Position numbers and translations under genes: made by a program
The notes under the pieces: generated by a model
The model's database searches: none
What the model was told of the DNA's origin: nothing
What the model saw: only the letters and a program-made list of their open reading frames with translations
Part shown: positions 1 to 6,905 of the stretch, piece by piece
Position numbering within the stretch: the stretch's first letter is position 1
Layout of the letters: each line of letters opens with the position of its first letter
Assembly (NCBI RefSeq): GCF_902859725.1
Contig: NZ_CADIJP010000006.1
Span: 62,001-126,000, forward strand
DNA from: Achromobacter mucicolens
Lineage (GTDB): Bacteria; Pseudomonadota; Gammaproteobacteria; Burkholderiales; Burkholderiaceae_B
DNA: 64,000 bases
Direction: 5' to 3'

Positions 1-63
1 CTCGAAGAACGTGATCAGGTCGTGGACCAGCTCAGCCTCGGTAATGCTTATCTGAACGCTCAT
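1..63 (-). CDS. Partial phage early gene (5' end only)
   Basis: A leftward reading frame starts with ATG at position 63 (MSVQISITEAELVHDL...) and runs off the window edge after 21 codons. It follows the same direction as the replication-module genes to its right, so it is probably the next gene of that prophage operon. The first 21 residues are not enough to recognise a family. Confidence 0.45.
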   Translation of the reverse strand, partial: MSVQISITEAELVHDLITFFE

Positions 64-145
64 GCAAGAGATCCGTACCAAAGAGGAACACGCGCGATGG
101 CCGCGCCGAAAACCAGCAGGCCCCGGCTTCGCCGGAGCCATAAAT

Positions 146-173
146 GCAAAAAGCCCCGGCGGGGCCGGGGCTT
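146..173 (-). terminator. Rho-independent terminator (left repeat copy)
   Basis: Read leftwards, a perfect 10-bp stem (151-160 with 164-173, loop of 3) is followed by a short run of T. It belongs to the duplicated copy and would stop leftward transcription of the prophage early operon a second time. Confidence 0.6.
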
Positions 174-307
174 CAATTCGTCAGGGCGCAATGTCCCGGA
201 CCTATTGTGATCGATTGCGTGACCGGAGGGGCGGGGTCTTGTGACGGTAGCGTCACACGCTGTCTGCCGTGCGCGGACACCTCGAAAAACCTGGGTGCAC
301 GCCTGAA

Positions 308-337
308 AAGAAAAAGCCCCGGCGTGTGCCGAGGCTT
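308..337 (-). terminator. Rho-independent terminator after the 388-648 gene
   Basis: A 10-bp stem with one mismatch (314-323 with 328-337, loop of 4) is followed on the leftward strand by TTTTT and a further T-rich stretch. It lies 51 bp beyond the stop codon of the 86-aa phage gene. Confidence 0.65.
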
Positions 338-387
338 CATTTCCTTTGGGCGCAATGCCCCGGCCCCATTGTGACCGAATGCGTGAC

Positions 388-648
388 CTATGGGAGGGGC
401 TCTTGTGACGCTACCGTCACACGCCATGCATAGGTGCGTCCGTGCCCGCCTTGCTGCGGTTCCTGGATCAGCACGCTGCCCGTGTCTTTCAGCGCATCCA
501 TGGCGCGCTGAATGCCGCGTTGCAGACGGGTCTTTTCCGCGATCGACAAGTCGCGGCCGTGCGATACGTGGCGGACCAGCTCCATCAGGCGGAACGACCG
601 GCCGGGATAGCACGCCATCAAATCCATGACCTCGTGCGCGTACTTCAT
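388..648 (-). CDS. Phage hypothetical protein, 86 aa
   Basis: Small basic, mostly helical protein (MKYAHEVMDLMACYPGRSFR...) with a C-terminal beta-type stretch (GGHGRTYAWRVTV) that recalls a winged-helix wing; this is a fold guess only. Its ATG overlaps the stop of the preceding 118-aa gene, so the two are translationally coupled within the leftward prophage operon. I do not recognise a named family. Confidence 0.65.
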   Translation of the reverse strand: MKYAHEVMDLMACYPGRSFRLMELVRHVSHGRDLSIAEKTRLQRGIQRAMDALKDTGSVLIQEPQQGGHGRTYAWRVTVASQEPLP

Positions 649-1001
649 GCCAACCTCCTTTCGACCAGGCTACGAAACAGGCCGAGGTACAGCTTGTATT
701 CGATTTCGGTGAGCGCCACGCCGGTGGTGTCGGCGATCCAGTCGAGCGCCTTGGCAATGCGCTCGCGATTATTCAGTTCACCGAACATCACGTTCTTCTG
801 CGGATACTCGGCGATGATGATCATCCGCTCGTGCCAAGGCAGCGCGGCGTGCAAGTCTTGCACGACCTGCGCATGATGAAGATTGATGGGCCGGTAGTGT
901 TCCTCTTCGGAAAGATAGACCGCCATGTTGCCCACGGTTTCGCCGGACCAGGTCCATCGCGCCCAGTTCCACATCAAATCGTCGCCCGTCAATTTATTCA
1001 T
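645..1001 (-). CDS. Phage early-operon protein, 118 aa (possible antitermination-type protein)
   Basis: The start at 1001 is chosen because a GAGG ribosome-binding site sits six bases upstream; ATG at 1004 is also possible. The start overlaps the stop of the replication-loader gene. The protein opens with a tryptophan-rich block (MNKLTGDDLMWNWARWTWSG) and has the segment HHAQVVQDLHAALPWHERM, which recurs in a decayed copy at 4137-4401, so it is a genuine coding sequence. Its position after the replication genes would fit a late regulator, but there is no diagnostic motif. Confidence 0.65.
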   Translation of the reverse strand: MNKLTGDDLMWNWARWTWSGETVGNMAVYLSEEEHYRPINLHHAQVVQDLHAALPWHERMIIIAEYPQKNVMFGELNNRERIAKALDWIADTTGVALTEIEYKLYLGLFRSLVERRLA

Positions 1002-1737
1002 CATCCACCTCGCACTGTTTGCATTCTTTCCCATAAGGCCTGCCCTGAAGGTCATAGGTCACCTCCGCGCTTTCGCTCTTGGCGCGCCTGAGCATGTCGG
1101 CAATGCCGCGGCTCGGGTGATCGCCGCGCGCGATGCGCGCTTCCCATTTTTCGATCCAGCTTCGGTGCGGACGTCCGCGCTGCCGCAGCACGTTGTCCGC
1201 GCCCATCTTCCTGAGCGCCGCCTCCGCTTCCTCGCGCGTTGCCAAGGTGCGACCAGGCGCCGGCAGCACCAGGCGTGGCGGCGGAATGTCCGGCCAAGCG
1301 CCCTTTGCAAGTTCTTCGTTCAAGGTTTTCTCCCAGCGCGTCTTGATCGCGCCATAGGTGCAGCCAAGCAGATCCACCGTGCTGACACCCACCGCAGTCC
1401 AGTACACGGCCGGATGCGACCACACGCCCGTCTCGCCGCGCTTGCGGGCGGACATGCCGCGCACTGCCTCGTGAAACGCCACTTCCGGCACAGTCCATGG
1501 ACAACAAAGCTTGATGAACTGCGGCAGGGTCGGCGGCCATTCCTGGGTCAGGCAGGCGACCAGACCGCGGCGCACCTGCGCCTCATTCAGGCCCTCCAGC
1601 TTCTGATTCCAGGAATCTTTCAGCTCGCGCGCCGACAGTCCCTGCCACTGCTGCGCGAACTTCGCGCCATACATGAGCCACATCTCGCTCACGACCAACG
1701 CGCCCAGGGACGTGGGCTGGATGTCAGCAGGTTGCAT
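994..1737 (-). CDS. Phage replication protein, P-like helicase loader
   Basis: A 247-aa protein starting at ATG 1737, which overlaps the end of the DUF1376 gene. The longer in-frame extension upstream lies inside that gene and is unlikely to be translated. The motif RRGLVACLTQEWPPTLPQFIKLC resembles the lambda P region in which a helical segment precedes a proline-rich PSPGQFVAWC-type motif. With the DUF1376 protein just upstream it forms the usual initiator plus helicase-loader pair. The C-terminal tail PYGKECKQCEVDDE reappears in a decayed copy at 4394-4450. Confidence 0.6.
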   Translation of the reverse strand: MQPADIQPTSLGALVVSEMWLMYGAKFAQQWQGLSARELKDSWNQKLEGLNEAQVRRGLVACLTQEWPPTLPQFIKLCCPWTVPEVAFHEAVRGMSARKRGETGVWSHPAVYWTAVGVSTVDLLGCTYGAIKTRWEKTLNEELAKGAWPDIPPPRLVLPAPGRTLATREEAEAALRKMGADNVLRQRGRPHRSWIEKWEARIARGDHPSRGIADMLRRAKSESAEVTYDLQGRPYGKECKQCEVDDE

Positions 1738-2557
1738 CGATCGTTCCCATGAATTTCTCGCGCGGACGGCTATCGGCCGCCAGCGCATCCCGCAGTTCAT
1801 CGGTCCAGTCCGACAGGCGTTTGGCCTGGCTTGATGACGGGGCGGCCCGAGCCGCGGCGCGGGGCGGGTAGAGACCCTGATAGCCCCCAGCGATGCTGTT
1901 CGCAATCACGGCGCCGGGCGCATGACCTTCCGCCCGGTAAGCCGCGAGCTGCTGCAACTGGCGCTTTGCCCCCTCTTGCGTCACCGGCTTTCGGCGGATC
2001 TTGCGGTCAGCGACCCAACTGGCCCAGTCGTCACGCTCGAGCCAATCCGGAAGTTCGATCGTCGACGCATCGAATCCCGCGCCGCCACGGGGGCCCGGGG
2101 GATTCATCCTTGTTTCCTGGTTCCTGGTTACTGGTTCTTGGTTGGCTTGCGATCCGGTTGCCGCTGGGGCGGCGTCCGGTTTTTCATCGGAACCCATGAC
2201 AAAACCGGCCGGTTTCCCGGCCGCCATCTCATTCTTCTTTGGCCGCCCTCCCCGTTTGCCGTTCGCCTTGGCGGTTTCGGCCTTGACGTGATATGCGGCA
2301 ATTTCGACGTCAGCCCGCTTGTTGTGCCAATAGCCGTCCCGCAGGTCGAAGAATTCGCCCAGGACCAACGAAGTCGCCTCCTTTTCCTCGTCGGTCCGCG
2401 CGCCTACCCAACGGAATACCTGTTGCAAGTTGTCTAAGATTGGCTGCTCTTCGGCGTAATAACGCCGCAAGAGCCGGCTGTAAATGGCGTCTTCGAGCAG
2501 GCTCAAGTGCATGGTGGCCTGGGCGTAGTCGCCGATGTTGTGGCTGTAGTAATTCAT
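1724..2557 (-). CDS. DUF1376 (YdaU-type) phage replication protein
   Basis: A 277-aa protein. The N-terminal ~100 residues (MNYYSHNIGDYAQATMHLSL, then LEDAIYSRLLRRYYAEEQPI) are the DUF1376 domain typical of prophage replication initiators in the position of lambda O. A low-complexity linker rich in Pro, Ala, Asn and Gln follows at about 105-160, then a C-terminal helical region with basic motifs (DRKIRRKPVTQEGAKRQL), as in proteins that recruit a helicase loader. It is the second gene of the leftward operon, just after cro. Confidence 0.8.
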   Translation of the reverse strand: MNYYSHNIGDYAQATMHLSLLEDAIYSRLLRRYYAEEQPILDNLQQVFRWVGARTDEEKEATSLVLGEFFDLRDGYWHNKRADVEIAAYHVKAETAKANGKRGGRPKKNEMAAGKPAGFVMGSDEKPDAAPAATGSQANQEPVTRNQETRMNPPGPRGGAGFDASTIELPDWLERDDWASWVADRKIRRKPVTQEGAKRQLQQLAAYRAEGHAPGAVIANSIAGGYQGLYPPRAAARAAPSSSQAKRLSDWTDELRDALAADSRPREKFMGTIDATC

Positions 2558-2582
2558 GCGTGCTCCAGCATCCCGGCAGATT

Positions 2583-2819
2583 TCAGGGCCCCGTCCTCGG
2601 GGCTCGGGGCGGCGATTCCTCGTTCACCCTGTGCCGGCGGGCGTTCCACGCCTCAAATACCGTGGGCCTGGCCAGACGCAGGAACTCTCTCCACGCCTTC
2701 GGCATGCCATTGCCGCGCCACTGCGACACCGCGCCAGCCGTCACACCACAGAGCGCTGCCACCCTGCCGGTGCCGCCCAACGCATCGATAAGCGAAGAAT
2801 CGTCGTTTTGTGTTTTCAT
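2583..2819 (-). CDS. cro: Cro-like / YdaS-type phage repressor
   Basis: A 78-aa protein with an N-terminal helix-turn-helix (residues ~10-36: ALGGTGRVAALCGVTAGAVSQW) characteristic of the YdaS/Cro family. It is transcribed leftward, divergent from the CI-type repressor and first in the replication operon, exactly the place of lambda cro. No Shine-Dalgarno sequence precedes the ATG, and a plausible promoter (TTGCTT at 2849-2854, 17-bp spacer, TAAGAT at 2826-2831) would start the transcript near the A of the start codon. Confidence 0.75.
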   Translation of the reverse strand: MKTQNDDSSLIDALGGTGRVAALCGVTAGAVSQWRGNGMPKAWREFLRLARPTVFEAWNARRHRVNEESPPRAPRTGP

Positions 2820-2890
2820 GGATAAATCTTAGAATGCTAAGATATCAAAAGCAAGCCATCTAAGATGGTTTTTGTTTAGCATCCTAAGAT
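2820..2890. promoter_or_regulatory. Divergent Cro/CI promoter region with three operators
   Basis: The half-site CTAAGAT occurs at 2837-2843, 2860-2866 and 2884-2890, i.e. 23 and 24 bp apart. Each is part of a palindrome: ATCTTAG-N4-CTAAGAT at 2826-2843, CCATCTAAGATGG at 2857-2869 (approximately), and an imperfect GTTTAG-N4-CTAAGAT at 2874-2890. The spacing matches lambda OR1-OR3. Site 1 covers the leftward -10 and site 3 covers the repressor start codon. Confidence 0.75.
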
Positions 2891-3974
2891 GTCCTTCCAA
2901 AAACGAATCACGCAGGCATTCAACGAAGAGGCGTCGCGCCGCGCGGACGCGGGCGAGCCTCGCCTCACCAAGACAGACCTGTGGAAAGCCGCAGGCGCTT
3001 CATCGGGCGCCGCAACGCATTGGTTCAACGGGTCCAACGGCATGGACATGGCGACCTGCATCAAGGTCGCCCCGCTGCTGCATGTCAACGCGCAGTGGCT
3101 GTACGACGGCAGCGGTCAAAAGCGGCCGGACAACGATGACCTGGGCGCGGTCCCCGCGCCAGCCCCCTGGCCCTTCCCCAGCATCCCCGAAGACCAGGTA
3201 CGCGCCCTGTCTCCAGAACAGTTGAACAAGCTGCAAGGCGCACTCGCGCTGGCGATCGCGCAGTTGAAGCTTGGGATCGACGTCGCCTACGGCTCGGCGG
3301 CGCCGCAGGCCCCGATGGTCCTGCGCAGCGACTCGCTGGTGGACACCTATATGGCGCGGGACGAATTTCCCATGCGCATCGAGGGCATGCCCCCGGCCCC
3401 TTGGGAAGGCGGAAAAACCACGTACCAGGCCGAACGCGAACACCGCGTCCGGCTCAGCACAGAAACTGACGTATTCGCCAACGTGGGCGCGGGCGAACCG
3501 CCGGCCGCCAACGACAAGTTCGAAAAAGTGCCCGAGCTGGCGGATGTGCGCCTGGCGGCCGGCGAGCCCATCGAAAACCACACCGAGGAGCAGACTGGCA
3601 TGATCCAGTTCCGCAAATCGTTTTTGAAGTCGGTGGGTGCGGGCAACGGAAAGGCCCGCGTCGTGTACGCCAAGGGCGACAGCATGGAACCCGTCATCCG
3701 CGACGGCGCCGCCCTTCTCGTGGTTCCCAACGAAAGCCTGACCCTGCAGGACATCGCCGCTGGCGGCGTCTACGCCATCAATTACGACGGCAAGATGATC
3801 GTGAAGACCGTGGCGAGAGAGCGGCTGACCGGACGTTGGGTCGCCCGTTCGTTCAATCCGGCCTATGCGGATATCTCGCTGGAAAACGGGCACCCGGTAC
3901 GCGTGCTGGGCCAGGTCGTTTGGGCGGGTTGCAGATTGCCCGACGATGAAGCGGGGCAGTGGGTGAAGTGCTAG
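2889..3974 (+). CDS. CI-type phage repressor, XRE/S24 self-cleaving
   Basis: A 361-aa protein. The N-terminal ~70 residues form a helix-turn-helix (LTKTDLWKAAGASSGAATHW). A long linker follows, then a LexA/S24 peptidase-like domain from about 220. The Ala-Gly cleavage pair is A224-G225 (LAAGEP), the nucleophile S265 (GDSMEP) and the base K306 (MIVKTV), so it should be cleaved during an SOS response and release the prophage. The start codon lies inside operator 3 without a ribosome-binding site, suggesting a leaderless message as for lambda cI. Confidence 0.9.
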   Translation: MSFQKRITQAFNEEASRRADAGEPRLTKTDLWKAAGASSGAATHWFNGSNGMDMATCIKVAPLLHVNAQWLYDGSGQKRPDNDDLGAVPAPAPWPFPSIPEDQVRALSPEQLNKLQGALALAIAQLKLGIDVAYGSAAPQAPMVLRSDSLVDTYMARDEFPMRIEGMPPAPWEGGKTTYQAEREHRVRLSTETDVFANVGAGEPPAANDKFEKVPELADVRLAAGEPIENHTEEQTGMIQFRKSFLKSVGAGNGKARVVYAKGDSMEPVIRDGAALLVVPNESLTLQDIAAGGVYAINYDGKMIVKTVARERLTGRWVARSFNPAYADISLENGHPVRVLGQVVWAGCRLPDDEAGQWVKC

Positions 3975-4136
3975 AGGCCGCTCGGCCATCCGGATCTGGG
4001 TAACGCAGGTCCCGACTGGCGATCCGGCAAAGCGGTTGACCCCTGCTTCACCCGGGCGGACCCCACGCCGCTCGGGATTGTCGGGCTGTGGGATCGCGAC
4101 CGGCTTGCGGCCGGCCACGCCGGTATTGTTGGCAAT

Positions 4137-4401
4137 TCACGCGCGCGCGGCCTTGCGGCGGCCCTTCGGGTCCAAGCCACCGAACTTGGCATTCTTCTGC
4201 GGGGACTCGGCGCTGATCACCATGCGCTCATGCCACGACAGCGCGGCGTGCAAGGTCTCCACCACTTGGGCGTGGTCATAGAGGATTCGACGGGGATCGT
4301 CCCCCCAAGGACACACAGGCCTCCATGTTGCCCACCGTGGCGCCGGACCAGGTTCAGCCAGCCCACTTCCACAACAGGTCGCCGCCCTTCAGCCTACTCA
4401 T
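4137..4401 (-). pseudogene. Decayed copy of the 118-aa phage early gene
   Basis: Reading leftward from ATG 4401 gives MSRLKGGDLLWKWAG then a stop. In other frames come SGATVGNMEA and a longer stretch with HAQVVETLHAALSWHERMV and AESPQKNAKFGGL, ending at 4137. These match MNKLTGDDLMWNWA, SGETVGNMAV and HAQVVQDLHAALPWHERM of the intact gene at 645-1001 in order. At least one stop and one frameshift separate the blocks. It overlaps the preceding pseudogene by 8 bp, the same overlap as in the intact module. Confidence 0.75.
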
Positions 4402-4676
4402 CCTCCACCTCGTACTGTTTGCATTTCTTCCCATAAGGCTTGCCCTTCAGGCAGCGAACGATCGTGTTGCCAAACAGCATCCGCACCGTGCGGGCGTTGG
4501 CGCATCCTGCGAACGCCGCTTCAGCGCGGCTTGCTGCCGGTTCATTACGACCAGCATCGGGGCGCGGAACTCCCATTTCCGCAGCTCTGCCGTCATGCGC
4601 ACCACCACCCAATGCATACCGCGCGACAATCTCCGCATGCCATGCGGCGAATAAAGGTCGCAATCTCCGCACCCAT
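4394..4676 (-). pseudogene. Frameshifted early gene sharing its tail with the P-like loader
   Basis: ATG 4676 overlaps the stop of the upstream 75-aa gene as TGATG. The first frame gives MGAEIATFIRRMACGDCRA and soon ends. A second frame continues with LSRGMHWVVVRMTAELRKWE, and a third ends in KGKPYGKKCKQYEVEDE, nearly the same as the tail of the loader at 994-1737. Three frames are needed to read through, so it is broken. It must have come from the same gene family as the intact early operon, or from recombination with it. Confidence 0.5.
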
Positions 4677-4903
4677 CAGAATTCCTCCACGGACCAGCCG
4701 CCGCCGTCCTTCTTGGAGCGTGCCTTTACTGCGATGAACTGAACGGGTGCCCGCGTAAAGATCGGCGGTGTGGCAATCCTCACCACAGCCAGCCGCCAAA
4801 GACGAATGGCTACATGGACATGAAAGAGTGGTTCCATGTCCAGCGGAAGGCCGGACTGCTTCAGGTCGAGCGCGGCCGCTGCGGGAGGTGGAAATTCCCG
4901 CAT
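4676..4903 (-). CDS. Small phage-region hypothetical protein, 75 aa
   Basis: Leftward frame (MREFPPPAAAALDLKQSG...) whose TGA overlaps the next ATG in a TGATG junction, a hallmark of real coupled phage genes. A short rightward frame at 4814-4927 (MDMKEWFHVQRKAGLL...) covers part of the same DNA, so which strand is coding is not certain. No family recognised. Confidence 0.35.
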   Translation of the reverse strand: MREFPPPAAAALDLKQSGLPLDMEPLFHVHVAIRLWRLAVVRIATPPIFTRAPVQFIAVKARSKKDGGGWSVEEF

Positions 4904-5022
4904 GAGCTATCCGGCACGATCGACTGATCGACCGTCTATACGCGATGGCACGCCCGTCGCAATTGAGTCGCCGGTATGCAACGGCTGCCTCCCCAAGCAG
5001 CACAGGGACGGAGGCGCCGTGT

Positions 5023-5163
5023 ATGGCTGAGCTGATCGAACGCCTTGCCGCCCAGCTCCGCGAGTGCCTCGAATCCCTCGGGGCCGACCAGATAGACGAT
5101 CAGCGTGCCATGCGGGCCTACGCCGATGCAATGGCACTATCTCAGGAAACGTCTCATTTATGA
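5023..5163 (+). CDS. Small hypothetical protein, 46 aa
   Basis: ATG 5023 is preceded by GGGACGGAGG. The product (MAELIERLAAQLRECLESLG...) is an acidic helical peptide just upstream of the excisionase gene. Small ORFs of this sort commonly precede xis/int in prophages. Function unknown. Confidence 0.4.
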   Translation: MAELIERLAAQLRECLESLGADQIDDQRAMRAYADAMALSQETSHL

Positions 5164-5232
5164 CGCAAAAACCTCGTCAATGTCTCATTAATAATTCATC
5201 CTAGTAAGCCCAGGCTTCATTTTGGAGGCGAT

Positions 5233-5460
5233 ATGCTGAGCACCGCCGACAGGCACGCACTGGTCGCGCAGGTCGCGCCGGCGCCGTACATAACGGTCGC
5301 ATTGGCCGCAGTGATCACCGGCCTCACCGAGAAAGCTATCCGGCGCAAGATCGAGGACGGCAAGTGGCTTGAGGGCCGCGAGTACCGCAAGTCCCCTGAC
5401 GGCGGGATTTTCATTTCCATGAAGGGATATCAGAAATGGGTCGAAAAGGAACTGGGGTAG
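5233..5460 (+). CDS. xis: Excisionase-like DNA-binding protein
   Basis: A 75-aa protein with a TTTTGGAGG ribosome-binding site. The segment YITVALAAVITGLTEKAIRR is a winged-helix recognition segment of the Xis/AlpA type, followed by EDGKWLEGREYRKSPDGGIF, the usual excisionase body. It overlaps the integrase start by 25 bp, so the pair is coupled, which fits a recombination directionality factor for this integrase. Confidence 0.75.
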   Translation: MLSTADRHALVAQVAPAPYITVALAAVITGLTEKAIRRKIEDGKWLEGREYRKSPDGGIFISMKGYQKWVEKELG

Positions 5461-6620
5461 AAATCCGGGAGCGCTCCATCCGGCTGTCGTTCACCTACAA
5501 CGGCAAGCTAGAGCGTCACACGCTCACCCTGGACTTGCCGATGCTGCCCACCCCGGCCAATGTGAAATACGCACACCGACTGGCCATCGAAATCAGAGAG
5601 AAGATTCGCCATCGCACGTTCAGCCTGGCGGAGTACTTTCCGAAAGCGGTAGTGGAAGACGCCGGCACCGTCGGCGGGCAGCTCGACACCTGGCTAGCGG
5701 CCCAGCGCATCGAGTCTTCGACACGCGACGGATACGCCAGTGCCATCAAATTTTGGAAGCACTCGATCTGCGACCACCACGGCGCGCGCCTGGGGACCAT
5801 CCCACTGCGTTCCGCCAAGCTCAGTCACTTTCTCACCGTCATCGCCGGCCGCCCGGACCTCTCAGGCAAGACCATCAACAACTATGTTTCGGTGGTGCGA
5901 GAAGCCTTGGATCTGGCGGTAAAGGATCGCGTTCTGGCCGAGAACCCCGCCAGCAATATTCCACGCGCGAAGTACCAGCGCGAGCCGCCCGACCCGTTCA
6001 GTCGATCGGAGATGGAACAAATCCTTGAGGCCGTGCGGCAACGGTTCCCTGGCCAAGTCCACAATCTGATCGAGTTCTGGTTCTGGAGTGGCCTGCGGAC
6101 GTCCGAAGTGTTCGGCCTGCAATGGCCGAACATAGACCTGGCATCCGGCTCGGTGCTGGTGGCAGAAGCTCTGGTGCGCGGCGAGAAAAAGGATCGAACG
6201 AAGACGGCCGTGGCGCGACAGGTCATTCTGAACAGCCGCGCGATGGCCGCCATTCAAGCTCAACGGCAGCACACTCAGATCACCGGTGCCGCAGTGTTCA
6301 ATGATCCGCGGTACTCAGCGCAATGGGAAGACGAGCGCGCATTTCGGCGCAGTTTCTGGACGCCAACGCTGAAGCTTTTGGGGATTCGCTATAGACGGCC
6401 ATACAACATGCGGCACACGTACGCGACGGTGATGCTGATGGCTGGGATGACGCCGGCCTTCTGCGCGAAGCAGTTGGGACACAGCGTGGAGATGTTCTTG
6501 AAAACCTATTCCAAATGGCTGGACGGTGATCAGAATGAATTGGAGATGAGGCGCTTGGAGACGGCGATTTCTCCCCAGAATCTCCCCGAGAAAACAAAAC
6601 AGGCGCCTAAGCGCCTGTAA
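5436..6620 (+). CDS. int: Tyrosine-recombinase integrase at tRNA-His
   Basis: A 394-aa phage integrase. An N-terminal arm-binding beta domain (residues ~8-60, IRERSIRLSFTYNGKLERHT) is followed by a SAM-like core-binding domain (~80-170) and the catalytic domain. Catalytic residues are visible: R221 (SGLRTSE), R326 (YNMRHTYA), H349 (LGHS) and nucleophile Y358 (KTYSKW). All boxes are intact, so the element could still recombine. The stop codon is 15 bp from the 3' end of tRNA-His, making that tRNA end the likely attachment site. Confidence 0.93.
   Translation: MGRKGTGVEIRERSIRLSFTYNGKLERHTLTLDLPMLPTPANVKYAHRLAIEIREKIRHRTFSLAEYFPKAVVEDAGTVGGQLDTWLAAQRIESSTRDGYASAIKFWKHSICDHHGARLGTIPLRSAKLSHFLTVIAGRPDLSGKTINNYVSVVREALDLAVKDRVLAENPASNIPRAKYQREPPDPFSRSEMEQILEAVRQRFPGQVHNLIEFWFWSGLRTSEVFGLQWPNIDLASGSVLVAEALVRGEKKDRTKTAVARQVILNSRAMAAIQAQRQHTQITGAAVFNDPRYSAQWEDERAFRRSFWTPTLKLLGIRYRRPYNMRHTYATVMLMAGMTPAFCAKQLGHSVEMFLKTYSKWLDGDQNELEMRRLETAISPQNLPEKTKQAPKRL
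6588..6618 (-). terminator. tRNA-His terminator inside the integrase 3' end
   Basis: Read leftward after tRNA-His, ACAGGCGC-TTAG-GCGCCTGT (arms 6611-6618 and 6599-6606) is followed by TTTTGTTTT. This is a good rho-independent terminator for the tRNA, and it is built from the last codons of the integrase. Confidence 0.75.
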
Positions 6621-6635
6621 TGTATGGGGAATTCT

Positions 6636-6712
6636 TGGGGTGGCTGATGGGACTCGAACCCACGACAACCGGAATCACAATCCGGGACTCTACCAACTGA
6701 GCTACAGCCACC
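6636..6712 (-). tRNA. tRNA-His (GTG)
   Basis: Complete cloverleaf with the extra G at position -1, a GTGGCTG/CAGCCAC acceptor, anticodon GTG in the loop TTGTGAT, a TTCGAGT T-loop and an encoded CCA end. Closely matches the E. coli tRNA-His layout. Its 3' end is next to the integrase gene. Confidence 0.97.
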
Positions 6713-6905
6713 ACTGGTCTTGCTTTGCACATTCAGAATTTACTGAAGCGCTTTCGTCGCAGCGCGTCTTTGAAACGTGTTTCGAAAGAAGCTCAACAAC
6801 GAAGAGGCCGAATTCTAGCACGTTTTTTTAAAGCGTGTGAAATCGCCCCGAAGCCACACGTTTGCCACCCGCGGCAGCCTTGCTATTCTTGCGCTTGGTT
6901 AACCA

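Larger units (their letters stand above)
143..425. repeat. Diverged direct repeat of a gene tail plus terminator (two copies)
   Basis: Positions about 143-257 and 309-425 are copies of the same roughly 115-bp stretch, about 80% identical by eye. Each holds an AAGCCCCGGC-type hairpin, then a GCGCAATG block, a GTGAC block and a 16-bp palindrome (GTGACGGTAGCGTCAC at 241-256, GTGACGCTACCGTCAC at 405-420). The right copy is the real 3' end and terminator of the 388-648 gene; the left copy is a non-coding duplicate of it. Confidence 0.75.

Noticed and set aside
173-757. 194-codon leftward frame across the first prophage genes
   Set aside because: It overlaps two better-supported coupled genes (388-648 and 645-1001) in another frame, and the copy at 4137-4401 preserves the protein sequence of the latter.
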